Shown: positions 7,681 to 16,747 of the stretch, piece after piece | How the letters are laid out: each line of letters starts with the position of its first letter | How positions within the stretch are numbered: the stretch's first letter is position 1 | From: Chloroflexota bacterium | GTDB lineage: Bacteria > Chloroflexota > Chloroflexia > Thermomicrobiales > UBA6265 | Reading direction: 5' to 3' | DNA: 64,000 bases | Assembly (NCBI GenBank): GCA_023389575.1 | Contig: JAEWEG010000045.1 | Span: forward strand, 42,734-106,733 | The notes under the pieces: model-generated | Seen by the model: the letters and a program-made list of their open reading frames with translations, nothing else | The model's database searches: none | What the model was told of the DNA's origin: nothing | Program-made: the position numbers and the translations under genes

Positions 7681-9048
7681 TCAGCCGCAGGGAATCTCCA
7701 CGTAAATCGTCGTACCCTTGCCCGGCGGGCTGGAGAGTGAGAACCGCCCATCCAGGGCCAGGATCCGGTCCTGCAGGCCTCGGAGCCCCGAGCCGTGGCC
7801 CAGATTGGCCCCGCCGCGGCCGTTGTCGGAAATCTCCAGGATCAGCCAGTTGCCCCTGCGGTGGATATGCACCCTCGCGCGGCTCGCCTGGCTGTGCTTG
7901 GCGATATTCGTCAGCGACTCCACCACCACGAAGTAGGCCGTTCCCTCGACCTCTTCCGGCAGCCGGCTCTTGAGGTCAACATCGACTTCCACCGGCACCG
8001 GCGACCGCCCGGCGATCGCCGAGATCGCGGCGTCCAGCCCACGGTCGGTCAACACCGCCGGGTGAATGCCTCGCACCAGGTCCCGCAGGTCGGCCAGGAT
8101 CCGCTTCGACTCTTCATGCGAGCTATCGATCAGCAGCTTCGCCCCCTCGGGGTCCTTCTCCATCTTGTCCTGAAGCCGCCCCAGGTCCATCGCCAGGGCC
8201 ACCAGTCGTTGCTGCGCACCATCGTGCAGGTCGCGCTCGATCCGCCGGCGCTCCAGGTGCATCGCTCGCATCACCGCCGAGCGAGCCTCGGTCAGTTCCT
8301 CCACCCGCTCGATGAGGACCTCTTCCTGCGAAGGCGCCAGGAATCGCAGTCCGACCTTGCCGTTCACGATCGCCATCAGGTTGACCAGCACGCTGAACGG
8401 CACCACCAGGATCAGGCCGACCGCTCCAGCGACCACCGCCTCCGGGAATGACGAGATGTTCCATCCGTTGATGTTGTGGTGCCCGCCCAGGATGAAGATC
8501 AGCGGTGCGATGGCGTAGGAAACCGGCTGGAAGACGAACACCAGGCCCAAAATGCCCATTGGCAGCAGCAGGAGCAAATAGGCCAGGTCCCGCCAGAGTT
8601 GCGGATTCCGCAAAAGTCCCCAGGCCTTCTTCCAAGGCGCGCCGTCCTCCGGAAAGTACCGGTACGGGCTCGCGATCGAGACGCCCAGGAACACCCGGAG
8701 GCGGTCCCGTTCCATTTGCGCGGTCCAGATCGTGATCGCAACCAGCGCGGCCAGCAGCGGGACTCCAACCCAGATGATGATCGTCGCCAGGCCAACCGCC
8801 GCGACCGTCACGAAGAACACCAGCCAGATAAGGCCGAGGATGAACGTCGTGATCAGGAACAGCGAATCGCTGACGACCTTCCAGGAATTGACGATGGGCA
8901 GGCCATGCAGCGTGCGCCATATGGTCTCGGTGGAGAACCGGCGCGCGACCGGCGTCAACCGGTGGGAGACGGCATCCGACATGAACGGCACCGAGGTGAA
9001 CTGGTCTATGCGTTGTTGACTTTCGTCGTTGTGGGTACTGAGCCTCAT
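7681..9048 (-). CDS. NarL-type sensor histidine kinase with membrane sensor domain
   Basis: A 455-residue kinase. Residues 40-235 hold several hydrophobic segments like the putative sensor domain found in many Gram-positive and Chloroflexota kinases. The HisKA_3 box is ERDLHDGAQQRLVAL with phosphorylated His275. The ATPase domain has an N-box with NIAKHSQASRA, ISDNGRGG and GSGLRGLQDRI. This pairs with the downstream LuxR-type regulator. The ATG has ACAGGA 8 nt upstream. A TATAGT -10 lies 39-44 nt upstream without a good -35, fitting activation by its own regulator. Confidence 0.92.
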   Translation of the reverse strand: MRLSTHNDESQQRIDQFTSVPFMSDAVSHRLTPVARRFSTETIWRTLHGLPIVNSWKVVSDSLFLITTFILGLIWLVFFVTVAAVGLATIIIWVGVPLLAALVAITIWTAQMERDRLRVFLGVSIASPYRYFPEDGAPWKKAWGLLRNPQLWRDLAYLLLLLPMGILGLVFVFQPVSYAIAPLIFILGGHHNINGWNISSFPEAVVAGAVGLILVVPFSVLVNLMAIVNGKVGLRFLAPSQEEVLIERVEELTEARSAVMRAMHLERRRIERDLHDGAQQRLVALAMDLGRLQDKMEKDPEGAKLLIDSSHEESKRILADLRDLVRGIHPAVLTDRGLDAAISAIAGRSPVPVEVDVDLKSRLPEEVEGTAYFVVVESLTNIAKHSQASRARVHIHRRGNWLILEISDNGRGGANLGHGSGLRGLQDRILALDGRFSLSSPPGKGTTIYVEIPCG

Positions 9049-9086
9049 GGCGGTTTTCCTGTGGTACGAACGAGGAGGCTTGATTC

Positions 9087-9092
9087 ACTATA
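9087..9092 (-). promoter_or_regulatory. Putative -10 element of the kinase gene
   Basis: The minus strand reads TATAGT, 38 nt upstream of the start. The region 16-18 nt further up lacks a consensus -35, as in activator-dependent promoters. Confidence 0.4.
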
Positions 9093-9156
9093 GTTGGAGT
9101 ATCGCGTTCGGGCATCCCGCCGTGCAGTGGGAAATCAGGTGATTGCCGGGTAAGGC

Positions 9157-9166
9157 TATCCCCCAT
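9157..9166. promoter_or_regulatory. Second copy of the TATCCCCCAT motif
   Basis: An exact match to the 10-mer at 5857-5866, here about 65 nt upstream of the kinase -10. A shared site would put exporter and kinase under the same regulator. Confidence 0.4.
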
Positions 9167-9224
9167 ATCGCCCACCCCACGTATGATGCCGCGAAAGATT
9201 CGTTCTCAACTGGAGGCAATCAGG

Positions 9225-9494
9225 ATGGCCCGTTTCCTCGTCACGACCACGTTCGCCAGCGCCGAGAAGCGCATGGAGCACCGCGCCGAGCATCGCGTGT
9301 ATCTCAACCAGCTCGTCTCCGAAGGTAAGCTGCTCATGGCCGGTCCCTACACCGACGAAACGGGCGGGGTCATCGTCTTCGAGGCGGTAGACCGGGCCGA
9401 GGTCGAATCCATGATGGCCAACGACCCGTTCACCACCAACGGCGTGTTCGCCACCACGGACATTCGGGAGTGGATACTCGTCGCGGGCAGTTGA
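9225..9494 (+). CDS. YciI-like protein
   Basis: An 89-residue protein of the YCII family: ARFLVTTTFASAEKRMEHR at the N-terminus, then LVSEGKLLMAGPYTDETGG with the conserved G-P motif, and an Asp-containing ANDPF motif. Family members have a dimeric alpha/beta barrel fold; most have no assigned reaction. The ATG at 9225 was chosen over upstream codons because GGAGG sits 8 nt before it. A TATGAT hexamer about 40 nt upstream could be the -10. It is convergent with the Mo-hydroxylase gene, 9 nt away. Confidence 0.75.
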   Translation: MARFLVTTTFASAEKRMEHRAEHRVYLNQLVSEGKLLMAGPYTDETGGVIVFEAVDRAEVESMMANDPFTTNGVFATTDIREWILVAGS

Positions 9495-9503
9495 CCCAGA
9501 CGA

Positions 9504-11723
9504 TCAGCCGCTGGCTGATCGCTCGATCTCGCGGATCGCCGCGAGCACTCGCTCCGGCGTGAACGGCAGGTCGCTCAGCCACACCCCGGTCGCGTCGTGG
9601 ATGGCGGCCGCCACCGCCGGGGCAAATGGCACGAGGGGCATTTCCGCCATGCCCCGTGCTCCGAACGGCCCGTTCGGATCGGCCAGCTCCAGGATCACCG
9701 GCACGATCTCGACGGGCATGTCCATCGTCGTCGGCAGCAGGTACGTGCTGAAATGGGGCGTCATCAACCGCCCATCCCGCACGATCAGGTTTTCCAGCAG
9801 TGTGTACCCTACCGCCTGGGCCAGGCACCCCTCGATCTGGCCTTCCACCTGCTGCCGGTTGATCGCCGTACCGACGTCGTGCGCGCTGACAATCGACCGC
9901 ACGCTGACGCCGCCCGTCCGGGTGTCCACGTCCACCGCCACCGCCTGGCTCACGTAGCCGTAGCAGAAGTTCGGCGTGCCGGCACCGGTAACCGGGTCGA
10001 GCGGCGTGGTGGCGGGTGGCCGAAAGTTCGCGGTCGCCACCACATGCCGGTCCTCGCTGTTGCGGTAGGCCTCCAACGCGTCCCTCGCCGCCGCGTGAAC
10101 CGCCCCGCCCGCCAGCAGCGTCAACCGCGAAGCCGAGGCCGATCCCGCGTTCGGGGCCAGCGCGCTGTCGTCCGTCACCATCTCGATCAGGCTGGTGTCC
10201 ACGCCCAGCACCCCGGCCGCGATCTGCCGCATCGCAAGATGAGTGCCCTGCCCCACCTCCGCCGCGCCGACCCGCACGATCGCCCGCTCGATTTCGCCTC
10301 GCCCGAACACCTCAACCGTTGCGGTCGCGTTGTCCGGATACCCGAACGAGTAGCCAACGTTCTTGATGCCCGAGGCGATGCCAAAGCCACGCCGGATGTG
10401 TGGCGGCAGCGGCTCGTCCCGCAGCGCCGCGAACCGCGACTCCCCCTCGGCCATCGCCGCCTCGAACACCGGCAACGCCGAAACACTCTCGGGAAGTCGG
10501 TACTGGGTCGGCTCCAGGCTGCCTTCGCGGTACAGGTTGATCCGGCGAATCTCCGCCGGGTCCATGCCCAGTGCCTCCGCCAACCGGTTCACCATCGACT
10601 CGGCGGCGAAATGCGCCTGCGGTGCACCGAATCCGCGGAAGGCGCCGCTCGGCACATGGTTCGTGTAGGCCACGTATCCATCGGTCGCGATGTGCTCGAT
10701 CTCATACGGTCCAGTGGCGAACACCGCCGCGCACTTCATGACCTCGGCCGAGGTCGAGGCGTACGCCCCGCCATCCGCCACCACCCTCGACCGCGCCCCG
10801 ACGATCCTGCCGTCCCGGTTCGCCGCCCAAGTGCACTGGATCCGCATCGGATGCCGCTTGTGGTGCCCCAGCATCGATTCCTCACGGGTCCATTGCAGGG
10901 CCACCTTCCGGTCCGGGTGGCTCTCCCGCAGCGACCACGCCGCCAGCGCCAGCACATGCTGCATCGAGAGGTCTTCTCGACCCCCGAACGCCCCGCCAAT
11001 GGCGTTGTAACGGACTGTGACCCGCTCCTCGGGCAGCTTCAGCATGGCCGCGATCTGTCGCCGGTCCTCATGGAGCCATTGGCCCGCCGTCTCGACCACC
11101 AACTGGCCGTCGTCCTCGATCCAGGCGGTTCCCGCCTCCGGCTGGAGGAAGGCATGTTCCTGCCAGGTCGTCGAGAACTCCCCCTCCAGCACAATGTCCG
11201 CCGCCGCGATCGCCGCGTCCGCGTCGCCCTTGCGAATCGGCACATGAATCAGCACGTTGGAGCCATGCGAGGCGTTCACCAGCGGGGCGTCCTCCCGCAT
11301 CGCCTCCTCCGGGTCGAGCACCGGCGGCAGGTCCTCGAACCGGACATCGACCGCCTCCACGCCCGCCCGGGCCGCGTCGACCGAATCGGCCACGACAAGC
11401 GCGACCTTGTCGCCGCTGAACCGGACTTCGTCGCCAACCGCCACCAGCACTGGCTGGTCGTTCTCGATCAGGCCGAAGGCGTTGAACGGAATGTCGTTCG
11501 CCGTCAGCACCCGCACGACTCCGGGAACGGCCAGTGCCCTCTCGATGTCGATACGAAGAACCCGCGCCCGGGGTCGGTGCGCGAACACCACCGCCGCGTG
11601 CAGCATCCCGGCCCTGATCCTGTCCGCTGGATACGTCGTGGCGCCGTTCACCTTGCCGGGCGCGTCCGGCCGGCGATGCGATTCCCCAATGACGGCGGGC
11701 GGCCGAGTGATCTTTAGGCTCAT
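9504..11723 (-). CDS. Xanthine dehydrogenase-family molybdopterin-binding subunit
   Basis: A 739-residue large subunit of a molybdenum hydroxylase. It begins with RPDAPGKVNGATTYPADRI, typical of the family, and shows the cofactor motifs GGAFGGRED and PSGAFRGFGAPQ. The base-catalytic glutamate is in GARGMAEMP near the C-terminus. The start overlaps the stop of the upstream FAD-2Fe2S fusion by 4 nt (ATGA), so the two are translationally coupled and form one enzyme. With the allantoinase gene just upstream, a purine hydroxylase role is likely, although substrate specificity in this family cannot be read safely from motifs. Confidence 0.9.
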   Translation of the reverse strand: MSLKITRPPAVIGESHRRPDAPGKVNGATTYPADRIRAGMLHAAVVFAHRPRARVLRIDIERALAVPGVVRVLTANDIPFNAFGLIENDQPVLVAVGDEVRFSGDKVALVVADSVDAARAGVEAVDVRFEDLPPVLDPEEAMREDAPLVNASHGSNVLIHVPIRKGDADAAIAAADIVLEGEFSTTWQEHAFLQPEAGTAWIEDDGQLVVETAGQWLHEDRRQIAAMLKLPEERVTVRYNAIGGAFGGREDLSMQHVLALAAWSLRESHPDRKVALQWTREESMLGHHKRHPMRIQCTWAANRDGRIVGARSRVVADGGAYASTSAEVMKCAAVFATGPYEIEHIATDGYVAYTNHVPSGAFRGFGAPQAHFAAESMVNRLAEALGMDPAEIRRINLYREGSLEPTQYRLPESVSALPVFEAAMAEGESRFAALRDEPLPPHIRRGFGIASGIKNVGYSFGYPDNATATVEVFGRGEIERAIVRVGAAEVGQGTHLAMRQIAAGVLGVDTSLIEMVTDDSALAPNAGSASASRLTLLAGGAVHAAARDALEAYRNSEDRHVVATANFRPPATTPLDPVTGAGTPNFCYGYVSQAVAVDVDTRTGGVSVRSIVSAHDVGTAINRQQVEGQIEGCLAQAVGYTLLENLIVRDGRLMTPHFSTYLLPTTMDMPVEIVPVILELADPNGPFGARGMAEMPLVPFAPAVAAAIHDATGVWLSDLPFTPERVLAAIREIERSASG

Positions 11724-13147
11724 ACCACACCGCCCTTCGCGGCCTGGTCAACGGCGGCCAGGATCTTGCTGTACCCGGTACAACGGCAGATATTCCCGCT
11801 CAGGGCCACGCGCGTGTCGAGGACGTCAGGCACTGGCCGTTCGTCCAGCAACTTCGCGCCGGCCATCACCATCCCTGGTATGCAGAACCCACATTGCACC
11901 GCCGCCTGGTCGATGAATGCCTCCTGGAGTGGATGCAACCCACCCTCGCTCCGATCGCTCGTCGCGGCCAGCCCCTCGATGGTGGTCACGGACGCTCCCT
12001 TCGCCTGACCGGCCGGAACCAGGCAGGACATCACCGCCCGGCCGTCCAGCCACACCGTGCAGGCGCCGCATTCGCCCTCGGCGCAGCCTTCCTTGGCCCC
12101 GGTCAGGCCCGCGTGGTCGCGAATCGCGTCCAGCAGCGTCAGTTGCGTCGCCGCCGCGTCCCAGGTGACTCGGGCTCCGTTCACCTCCACCACCATGGAT
12201 TCGAGCGGCCCTCCTGCGCATGGGCTTTGGGGATATGTCGTGCGAGATTCGAGCAAAATCGGCCGCTCGGGGAATCCCTCTCGCTCCCGGCCCTCTCCCA
12301 GGCGAAGCAACGCGTCCTCCACCAATCGCTGGAGCACCGAGTTCCGGTAATCCGCGCTTCCCCGGATGTCCCCAATCGGAGAAACATCCTTCAGCGCAAC
12401 GCGTCCAGCCTCCGCGCGAACCTCCGGCGTCAGTGCCTTGCCCGCCAGGAAGGCCTCGGTCGCCGATCCGCGTACAACCGTCGGCGCGAGGCAGCCAAAC
12501 GCCACTCTCGCCGACCTCACCACGTCCCCATCGAACGCCGCCACGATCGCGAAGTGAATCACCGAGATCGCCTGCGCCCGGCGAAGCCCTACCTTCACGA
12601 ACAGCCCACGCTCGCCAGAGGCGGGTTTCGGGATCAGGATCGAGGTCACAAGTTCGTCCGGCTCCACCACCGTCTGTCGAAACCCCGGGTAGAACTCCGC
12701 GATCCGAACCTGGCGCTGGCCGCGCACGGACGCCAGCGTCACAACCGCGTCCAGCGCCATCAGCGCCGATATCGTGTCGTTCGCCGGCGAACCGGTCACG
12801 ATGTTCCCTGCGACCGTGGCCCTCGACCGCAATTGCGGCGCGCCGATTTCAAGGCATGACTGGGCCAGTGGCAGGGCATCGCGCACGCATGCCTCGCTCG
12901 AGATCACGTCGTTATGCGTCGCCAGCGCGCCAAGCTCGATACCATCCGCGGTCTCGGCGATGCCTCGCAGCGCTTCGATCCGGGTGACGTCGATCAGCGT
13001 CGTGGTTGGCTTCACCCCTCGCGAGAGTTCCACCACCACGTCCGAGCCACCGGCCACGACTCGAGCCGATTCGCCGAGTCGTGCCCGTAGCGCCAGCGCC
13101 TCATCCAGCGTTGTGGGTTGGTAATACGTTTGCCAGGTGCGACGCAT
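11720..13147 (-). CDS. FAD-binding / [2Fe-2S] fusion subunit of xanthine dehydrogenase family
   Basis: A 475-residue fusion. Residues 1-290 are the FAD-binding subunit (VVAGGSDVVVELSRG and ATVAGNIVTGSPANDT). Residues about 318-475 are the small iron-sulfur subunit: plant-type cluster cysteines C355, C360, C363 and C375, and second-cluster cysteines C419, C422, C454 and C456. The domain order FAD then 2Fe2S is opposite to XdhA and eukaryotic xanthine oxidoreductases, which have 2Fe2S first. The linker region near 290-316 contains an extra cysteine (C310). It is followed by the Mo subunit with a 4-nt overlap. A TACAAT -10 lies 52 nt upstream. Confidence 0.9.
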   Translation of the reverse strand: MRRTWQTYYQPTTLDEALALRARLGESARVVAGGSDVVVELSRGVKPTTTLIDVTRIEALRGIAETADGIELGALATHNDVISSEACVRDALPLAQSCLEIGAPQLRSRATVAGNIVTGSPANDTISALMALDAVVTLASVRGQRQVRIAEFYPGFRQTVVEPDELVTSILIPKPASGERGLFVKVGLRRAQAISVIHFAIVAAFDGDVVRSARVAFGCLAPTVVRGSATEAFLAGKALTPEVRAEAGRVALKDVSPIGDIRGSADYRNSVLQRLVEDALLRLGEGREREGFPERPILLESRTTYPQSPCAGGPLESMVVEVNGARVTWDAAATQLTLLDAIRDHAGLTGAKEGCAEGECGACTVWLDGRAVMSCLVPAGQAKGASVTTIEGLAATSDRSEGGLHPLQEAFIDQAAVQCGFCIPGMVMAGAKLLDERPVPDVLDTRVALSGNICRCTGYSKILAAVDQAAKGGVV

Positions 13148-13199
13148 ACACTTCTCCAGGGAATCAGGCGGTTCACGCTAAGGTGTGTTGGGTTGGCCC

Positions 13200-13205
13200 A
13201 TTGTA
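13200..13205 (-). promoter_or_regulatory. Putative -10 element of the FAD-2Fe2S fusion gene
   Basis: The minus strand reads TACAAT in the 94-nt gap between the allantoinase and fusion genes, 52 nt before the fusion start. No clear -35 is visible. It would allow transcription separate from the allantoinase gene. Confidence 0.35.
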
Positions 13206-13241
13206 CGCATGTCGGCCATCGCGCTGCATGGAGTGCCGGCG

Positions 13242-14591
13242 TCACCCTTCGACGCATGGACCTGGAATGAAACGCCCATGTGGCCGCTCGTCCGCGCCCT
13301 CGCCGAACACCACCATGCCCCGCAGAACCGTCGCCACCGGTTCCGCCGCCATCGGCACCCCGTCCCAGGCCGAGGCCGGATGCCGGTACCGTACATGCTC
13401 GACGGGCGCTGGGTCCCGCCAGCGCCAGATCGCCAGGTCCGCGTCGAAGCCCGGCGCGACCTCGCCTTTCCGCGGTAACTGGAACCGATGCGCGGCGTCC
13501 CGCGCCAGCAACGAACCGAGCGCCTCGAGGCCCATCCCCCGCTCGCGACCCATGGTGAGTGATGCCGCCACCAGGTGCTGGCAGCCACTGATGCCACCCC
13601 AGTTCAGGAACGCGTTGTCCGATTGCTTCATGTCTGGTGGCGCTGGCGAATGATCGGAGGACAGCATGTCGATATCGCCCGCCAGCAACGATTCCCACAG
13701 CGCCTCCCTCGTGTCGGCATCGCGAATCGGCGGCGCGCATTTGGCCAGGGGGCCGATCCGCACCGCGTCGTCATCGACGAACGCCAGGTAATGTGGGCAT
13801 GTCTCGCACGTCACATCCACCCCGCGCACCCGCGCCTCCGCCACCAGTTCCACCCCAGCGCCGGTGCTCACATGCACCACATGGAGCGCGCAGCCGGTCG
13901 CTTCCGCCAGCGCGATGGCCCGGCCAATCGCCTCGACCTCGGCCACCACCGGACGACTGGCAAGGTAGTCCCGCATCCCGATGCGTCCCGCGGCCTGTGC
14001 CCGCCGGGCCAGGTCCTGGGTGATCGCGTCGTTCTCGGCATGGACCGCCACCGGCAGGCCAAGCGCGGCCGCGACTCGCATGCCCTGATACAGCGTGTCA
14101 TCGCCGACGTGGTGGAAGTCATCCATGCCCGAGTTGGACATGAACGCCTTGAACCCCACCACACCGGCCGCCGCCAGGTCCTCCAGGTGGTCCAGGTTGT
14201 CCGGCGTCAACCCGCCCCACAGCGCGAAATCGGCGCGACTCTTCGCCGCCGCGACGGAGACCTTCGCGTCGAACGACGCCCGGTCCAGGGTCGGCGGGTG
14301 AGCGTTCAGCGGCATCTCGACGCAGGTGGTCACACCCCCAGCCACCAGCGCCGCGCTGCCGGTTTCCCAACCTTCCCAGTCGCCCCGGCCTGGCTCGTTG
14401 AAGTGCACATGTGGGTCGATCGCCCCGGCCATCACGAAACACCCGGTCGCGTCGATCACCCGGCCCGCGTCACCTCCGAGGTCCGGCCCCACCTCCACGA
14501 TCTGGCCGTCACGCACCGCGACATCCGCCCGGTGCGAGCCCGCTCCGGTCCCCACTTCACCACCGCGTACAACCAGGTCGTATCGAGTCAT
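13242..14591 (-). CDS. allB: Allantoinase (cyclic amidohydrolase family)
   Basis: A 449-residue metal-dependent amidohydrolase that would open the allantoin ring to allantoate. Metal-binding features are GAIDPHVHFNEPGR, the carboxylated lysine in GVVGFKAFMSNSG, VAVHAEND, HVVHVS and SSDHSPAP. Overall it reads closer to allantoinase than to dihydroorotase or dihydropyrimidinase, especially EPGR..WEGWETGSAA and KCAPPIR. It is upstream of the Mo-hydroxylase genes on the same strand, which supports a purine breakdown route from xanthine or hypoxanthine through urate; the urate-to-allantoin enzymes are not in this window. Hydantoinase activity remains possible. Confidence 0.85.
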   Translation of the reverse strand: MTRYDLVVRGGEVGTGAGSHRADVAVRDGQIVEVGPDLGGDAGRVIDATGCFVMAGAIDPHVHFNEPGRGDWEGWETGSAALVAGGVTTCVEMPLNAHPPTLDRASFDAKVSVAAAKSRADFALWGGLTPDNLDHLEDLAAAGVVGFKAFMSNSGMDDFHHVGDDTLYQGMRVAAALGLPVAVHAENDAITQDLARRAQAAGRIGMRDYLASRPVVAEVEAIGRAIALAEATGCALHVVHVSTGAGVELVAEARVRGVDVTCETCPHYLAFVDDDAVRIGPLAKCAPPIRDADTREALWESLLAGDIDMLSSDHSPAPPDMKQSDNAFLNWGGISGCQHLVAASLTMGRERGMGLEALGSLLARDAAHRFQLPRKGEVAPGFDADLAIWRWRDPAPVEHVRYRHPASAWDGVPMAAEPVATVLRGMVVFGEGADERPHGRFIPGPCVEG

Positions 14592-14745
14592 GCGCGGGAT
14601 ATCCTCGCTCGTGTCCGGAAATGCCTATCACCACATGGTACGACACCGAAGCCCCGCACCTGACCGCGAAACGCCTTCCCCAAATGAAAGGCTGGTGTCA
14701 CTATTGCGCGAGCGACCAGCGACCTTTCACCCAGGAGCGACTTCG

Positions 14746-15651
14746 TTGACCACCTCCACCGGCCAGGCCCAGTTCGAACAGGCGATGGGCGAACTCTTCA
14801 ATCCGTTGTCCGGTCCCGTAGGCATGATGGTGAAGGATCTCGATTCCGAGCTTGAACTGACCTGGAACCCGCACCAGATGTTTCCCACGGCCTCCACGCT
14901 CAAGGTGCCCCTGCTGTACGAGTTGTACCGCCAGGCCGACGCCGGTGAGGTCGACCTCACCGAGCGCGTCACGCTGATGCACAAGGATCGCGTTCCCGGG
15001 TCCGGCGTCTACCAAACCCTTGACGAAGGGCTGCAACCGACATTCCGTGACCTCGCCGAACTCATGATCACGGTGTCGGACAACTGGGCCACCGACATCA
15101 TCTTCACCCGCCTCGGTAAGGATCGCGTCGCCGCGATGCTGGAAGAGCGCGGCATGGAGAACACGTCACTCCCCATGACCATCTGGGAACTGTTCTGCGC
15201 CACCTGTGAGCTGGACCCCACCGATCCGTCAGTCACCTACGACTCCCTGAAGCAGGCGCTCAAGGACATGGTTGCGCCAATCACCAACCGCGCCCGGCTG
15301 GCGGACCGCACGAACGATGTCAGTTCCGCCGCCGACATGATCTCGCTGCTGGTGGCGATCCACGAAGGCGTCGGCCTGACCGAAACCAGTCGCGAAGCCA
15401 TCCTGGAGATCATGAAGCACCAGAACTTCACCAGCATCATCCCGTTCCGCCTCCCACCCGACGAGGGTATCGAGACCGCGCACAAGACGGGCAGTCTCAA
15501 GGGCGTCAAGAACGATGTCGGCCTCGTGTACTCCCCGAAGGCAAACTACGCCATCGCCTTTTACAGCATGTACCAGGAGGATGTCCCCGCCGTCGTCGAC
15601 GCCATGTCCCACGCGTCCCGCTGGGTGTGGGAGCATCTCACCTCTTCCTGA
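14746..15651 (+). CDS. Class A beta-lactamase-like serine hydrolase without signal peptide
   Basis: A 301-residue protein with the three serine beta-lactamase/PBP motifs: S50-T-L-K53, S111-D-N113 and K247-T-G. The omega-loop glutamate motif ExxLN of class A enzymes is not obvious, so hydrolysis of beta-lactams is doubtful. No signal peptide or membrane segment is seen, so the product appears cytoplasmic, unlike true penicillinases. The start is TTG at 14746, chosen because AGGAG lies 8 nt upstream and the fold begins right after; no ATG or GTG lies at a suitable place. It is divergent from the allantoinase gene. It may act on a peptide, amide or ester substrate. Confidence 0.8.
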   Translation: MTTSTGQAQFEQAMGELFNPLSGPVGMMVKDLDSELELTWNPHQMFPTASTLKVPLLYELYRQADAGEVDLTERVTLMHKDRVPGSGVYQTLDEGLQPTFRDLAELMITVSDNWATDIIFTRLGKDRVAAMLEERGMENTSLPMTIWELFCATCELDPTDPSVTYDSLKQALKDMVAPITNRARLADRTNDVSSAADMISLLVAIHEGVGLTETSREAILEIMKHQNFTSIIPFRLPPDEGIETAHKTGSLKGVKNDVGLVYSPKANYAIAFYSMYQEDVPAVVDAMSHASRWVWEHLTSS

Positions 15652-15795
15652 ACCATCGAGCGCCATGTCGCGACCGGGCGACGGTTGACGCCGCATCCGT
15701 TCTGCGGCTGAATGGATGCCGTACGGGCTCCCCGCCGGTATCGCTCACCGGCCAGCCCCAGGCGCGTACACTCACGCAACCACTGGAGGTCACAC

Positions 15796-16698
15796 GTGGC
15801 AAGCAGCGATTTCGTATTCCTCGACGATCGATTCAAACCCTGCGTCAAGGCTTCGGCCAGCGTGGAGAAGCTCTACGAAGGGTGCCGCTGGGCCGAGGGC
15901 CCGGCCTGGTTCCCCATGATGCGCTCCCTCATCTGGAGCGACATCCCCAACGACCGCATGATGCGCTGGGATGAAACCACCGGCGTCACCGGCGTCTTCC
16001 GCCAGCCCGCCGGCAACAGCAACGGCAACACGGTCGACCGCCAGGGCCGCCTCGTCTCCTGCGAACACGGCAATCGACGCGTCACCCGCACCGAGCACGA
16101 CGGCTCGATCACCGTCCTCGCCGACAGCTACAACGGCAAGCCGCTCAACAGCCCCAACGATGTCGTCGTCAAGTCCGATGGTTCGATCTGGTTCACCGAT
16201 CCCCCCTATGGCATCGAGTCGGTCTACGAAGGAAACCTCGGCGACCAGGAGATCGGCGGAAATTACGTCTACCGCATCGATCCCGATTCCGGCGATGTCG
16301 AGGTCGTGGCCGACGATTTCGACCGGCCGAACGGGCTCGCCTTTTCCCCCGACGAATCGCGCCTGGTGATTTCCGATACGGGCAGCGCCGAGACCCGTCA
16401 CTTCCGGAGCTTCACGGTCAACGACAACGGCACCCTCACTGGCGGCGAGGTGCTCGCCAAATGCACCGTGGGCGGCTTCGACGGCTTCCGGTTCGATACC
16501 GAAGGCCGCATCTGGACCAGCGCCGGCGATGGCGTCCACTGCATCCACCCGGACGGCACGCTGCTTGGCAAGGTGCTCGTGCCGGAAGGCGTCGCCAACG
16601 TGGAGTTCGGCGGGGCCAAGCGCAACCGCCTGTTCATCTGCGGCACGTCGTCGCTCTATTCGATCATGCTGCCGGTGCAGGGTGACAAGCGCTTCTAG
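15796..16698 (+). CDS. SMP-30/gluconolactonase family lactonase
   Basis: A 300-residue six-bladed propeller protein. Typical motifs are the metal-binding EGPAWF, the repeat LIWSDIPNDRMMRWD, SPNDVVVKSDGSIWFTDPPYGI, DFDRPNGLAFSPDE and GGFDGFRFD. Family enzymes hydrolyse sugar lactones such as gluconolactone with a divalent metal. The GTG start at 15796 follows GGAGG by 6 nt; a TACACT -10-like hexamer lies 25-30 nt upstream. The isochorismatase-like gene follows after 49 nt and may be co-transcribed. Confidence 0.88.
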   Translation: MASSDFVFLDDRFKPCVKASASVEKLYEGCRWAEGPAWFPMMRSLIWSDIPNDRMMRWDETTGVTGVFRQPAGNSNGNTVDRQGRLVSCEHGNRRVTRTEHDGSITVLADSYNGKPLNSPNDVVVKSDGSIWFTDPPYGIESVYEGNLGDQEIGGNYVYRIDPDSGDVEVVADDFDRPNGLAFSPDESRLVISDTGSAETRHFRSFTVNDNGTLTGGEVLAKCTVGGFDGFRFDTEGRIWTSAGDGVHCIHPDGTLLGKVLVPEGVANVEFGGAKRNRLFICGTSSLYSIMLPVQGDKRF

Positions 16699-16747
16699 CG
16701 CCTCGCCATATCTGACACAACACTAGAAACATTCACGGGAGAACGCG

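Noticed and set aside
9597..11717. Long rightward open frame opposite the Mo-cofactor subunit gene
   Set aside because: It is antisense to a gene with clear cofactor motifs and its translation is Arg/His/Pro-rich with no known motif, typical of an antisense shadow in high-GC DNA.
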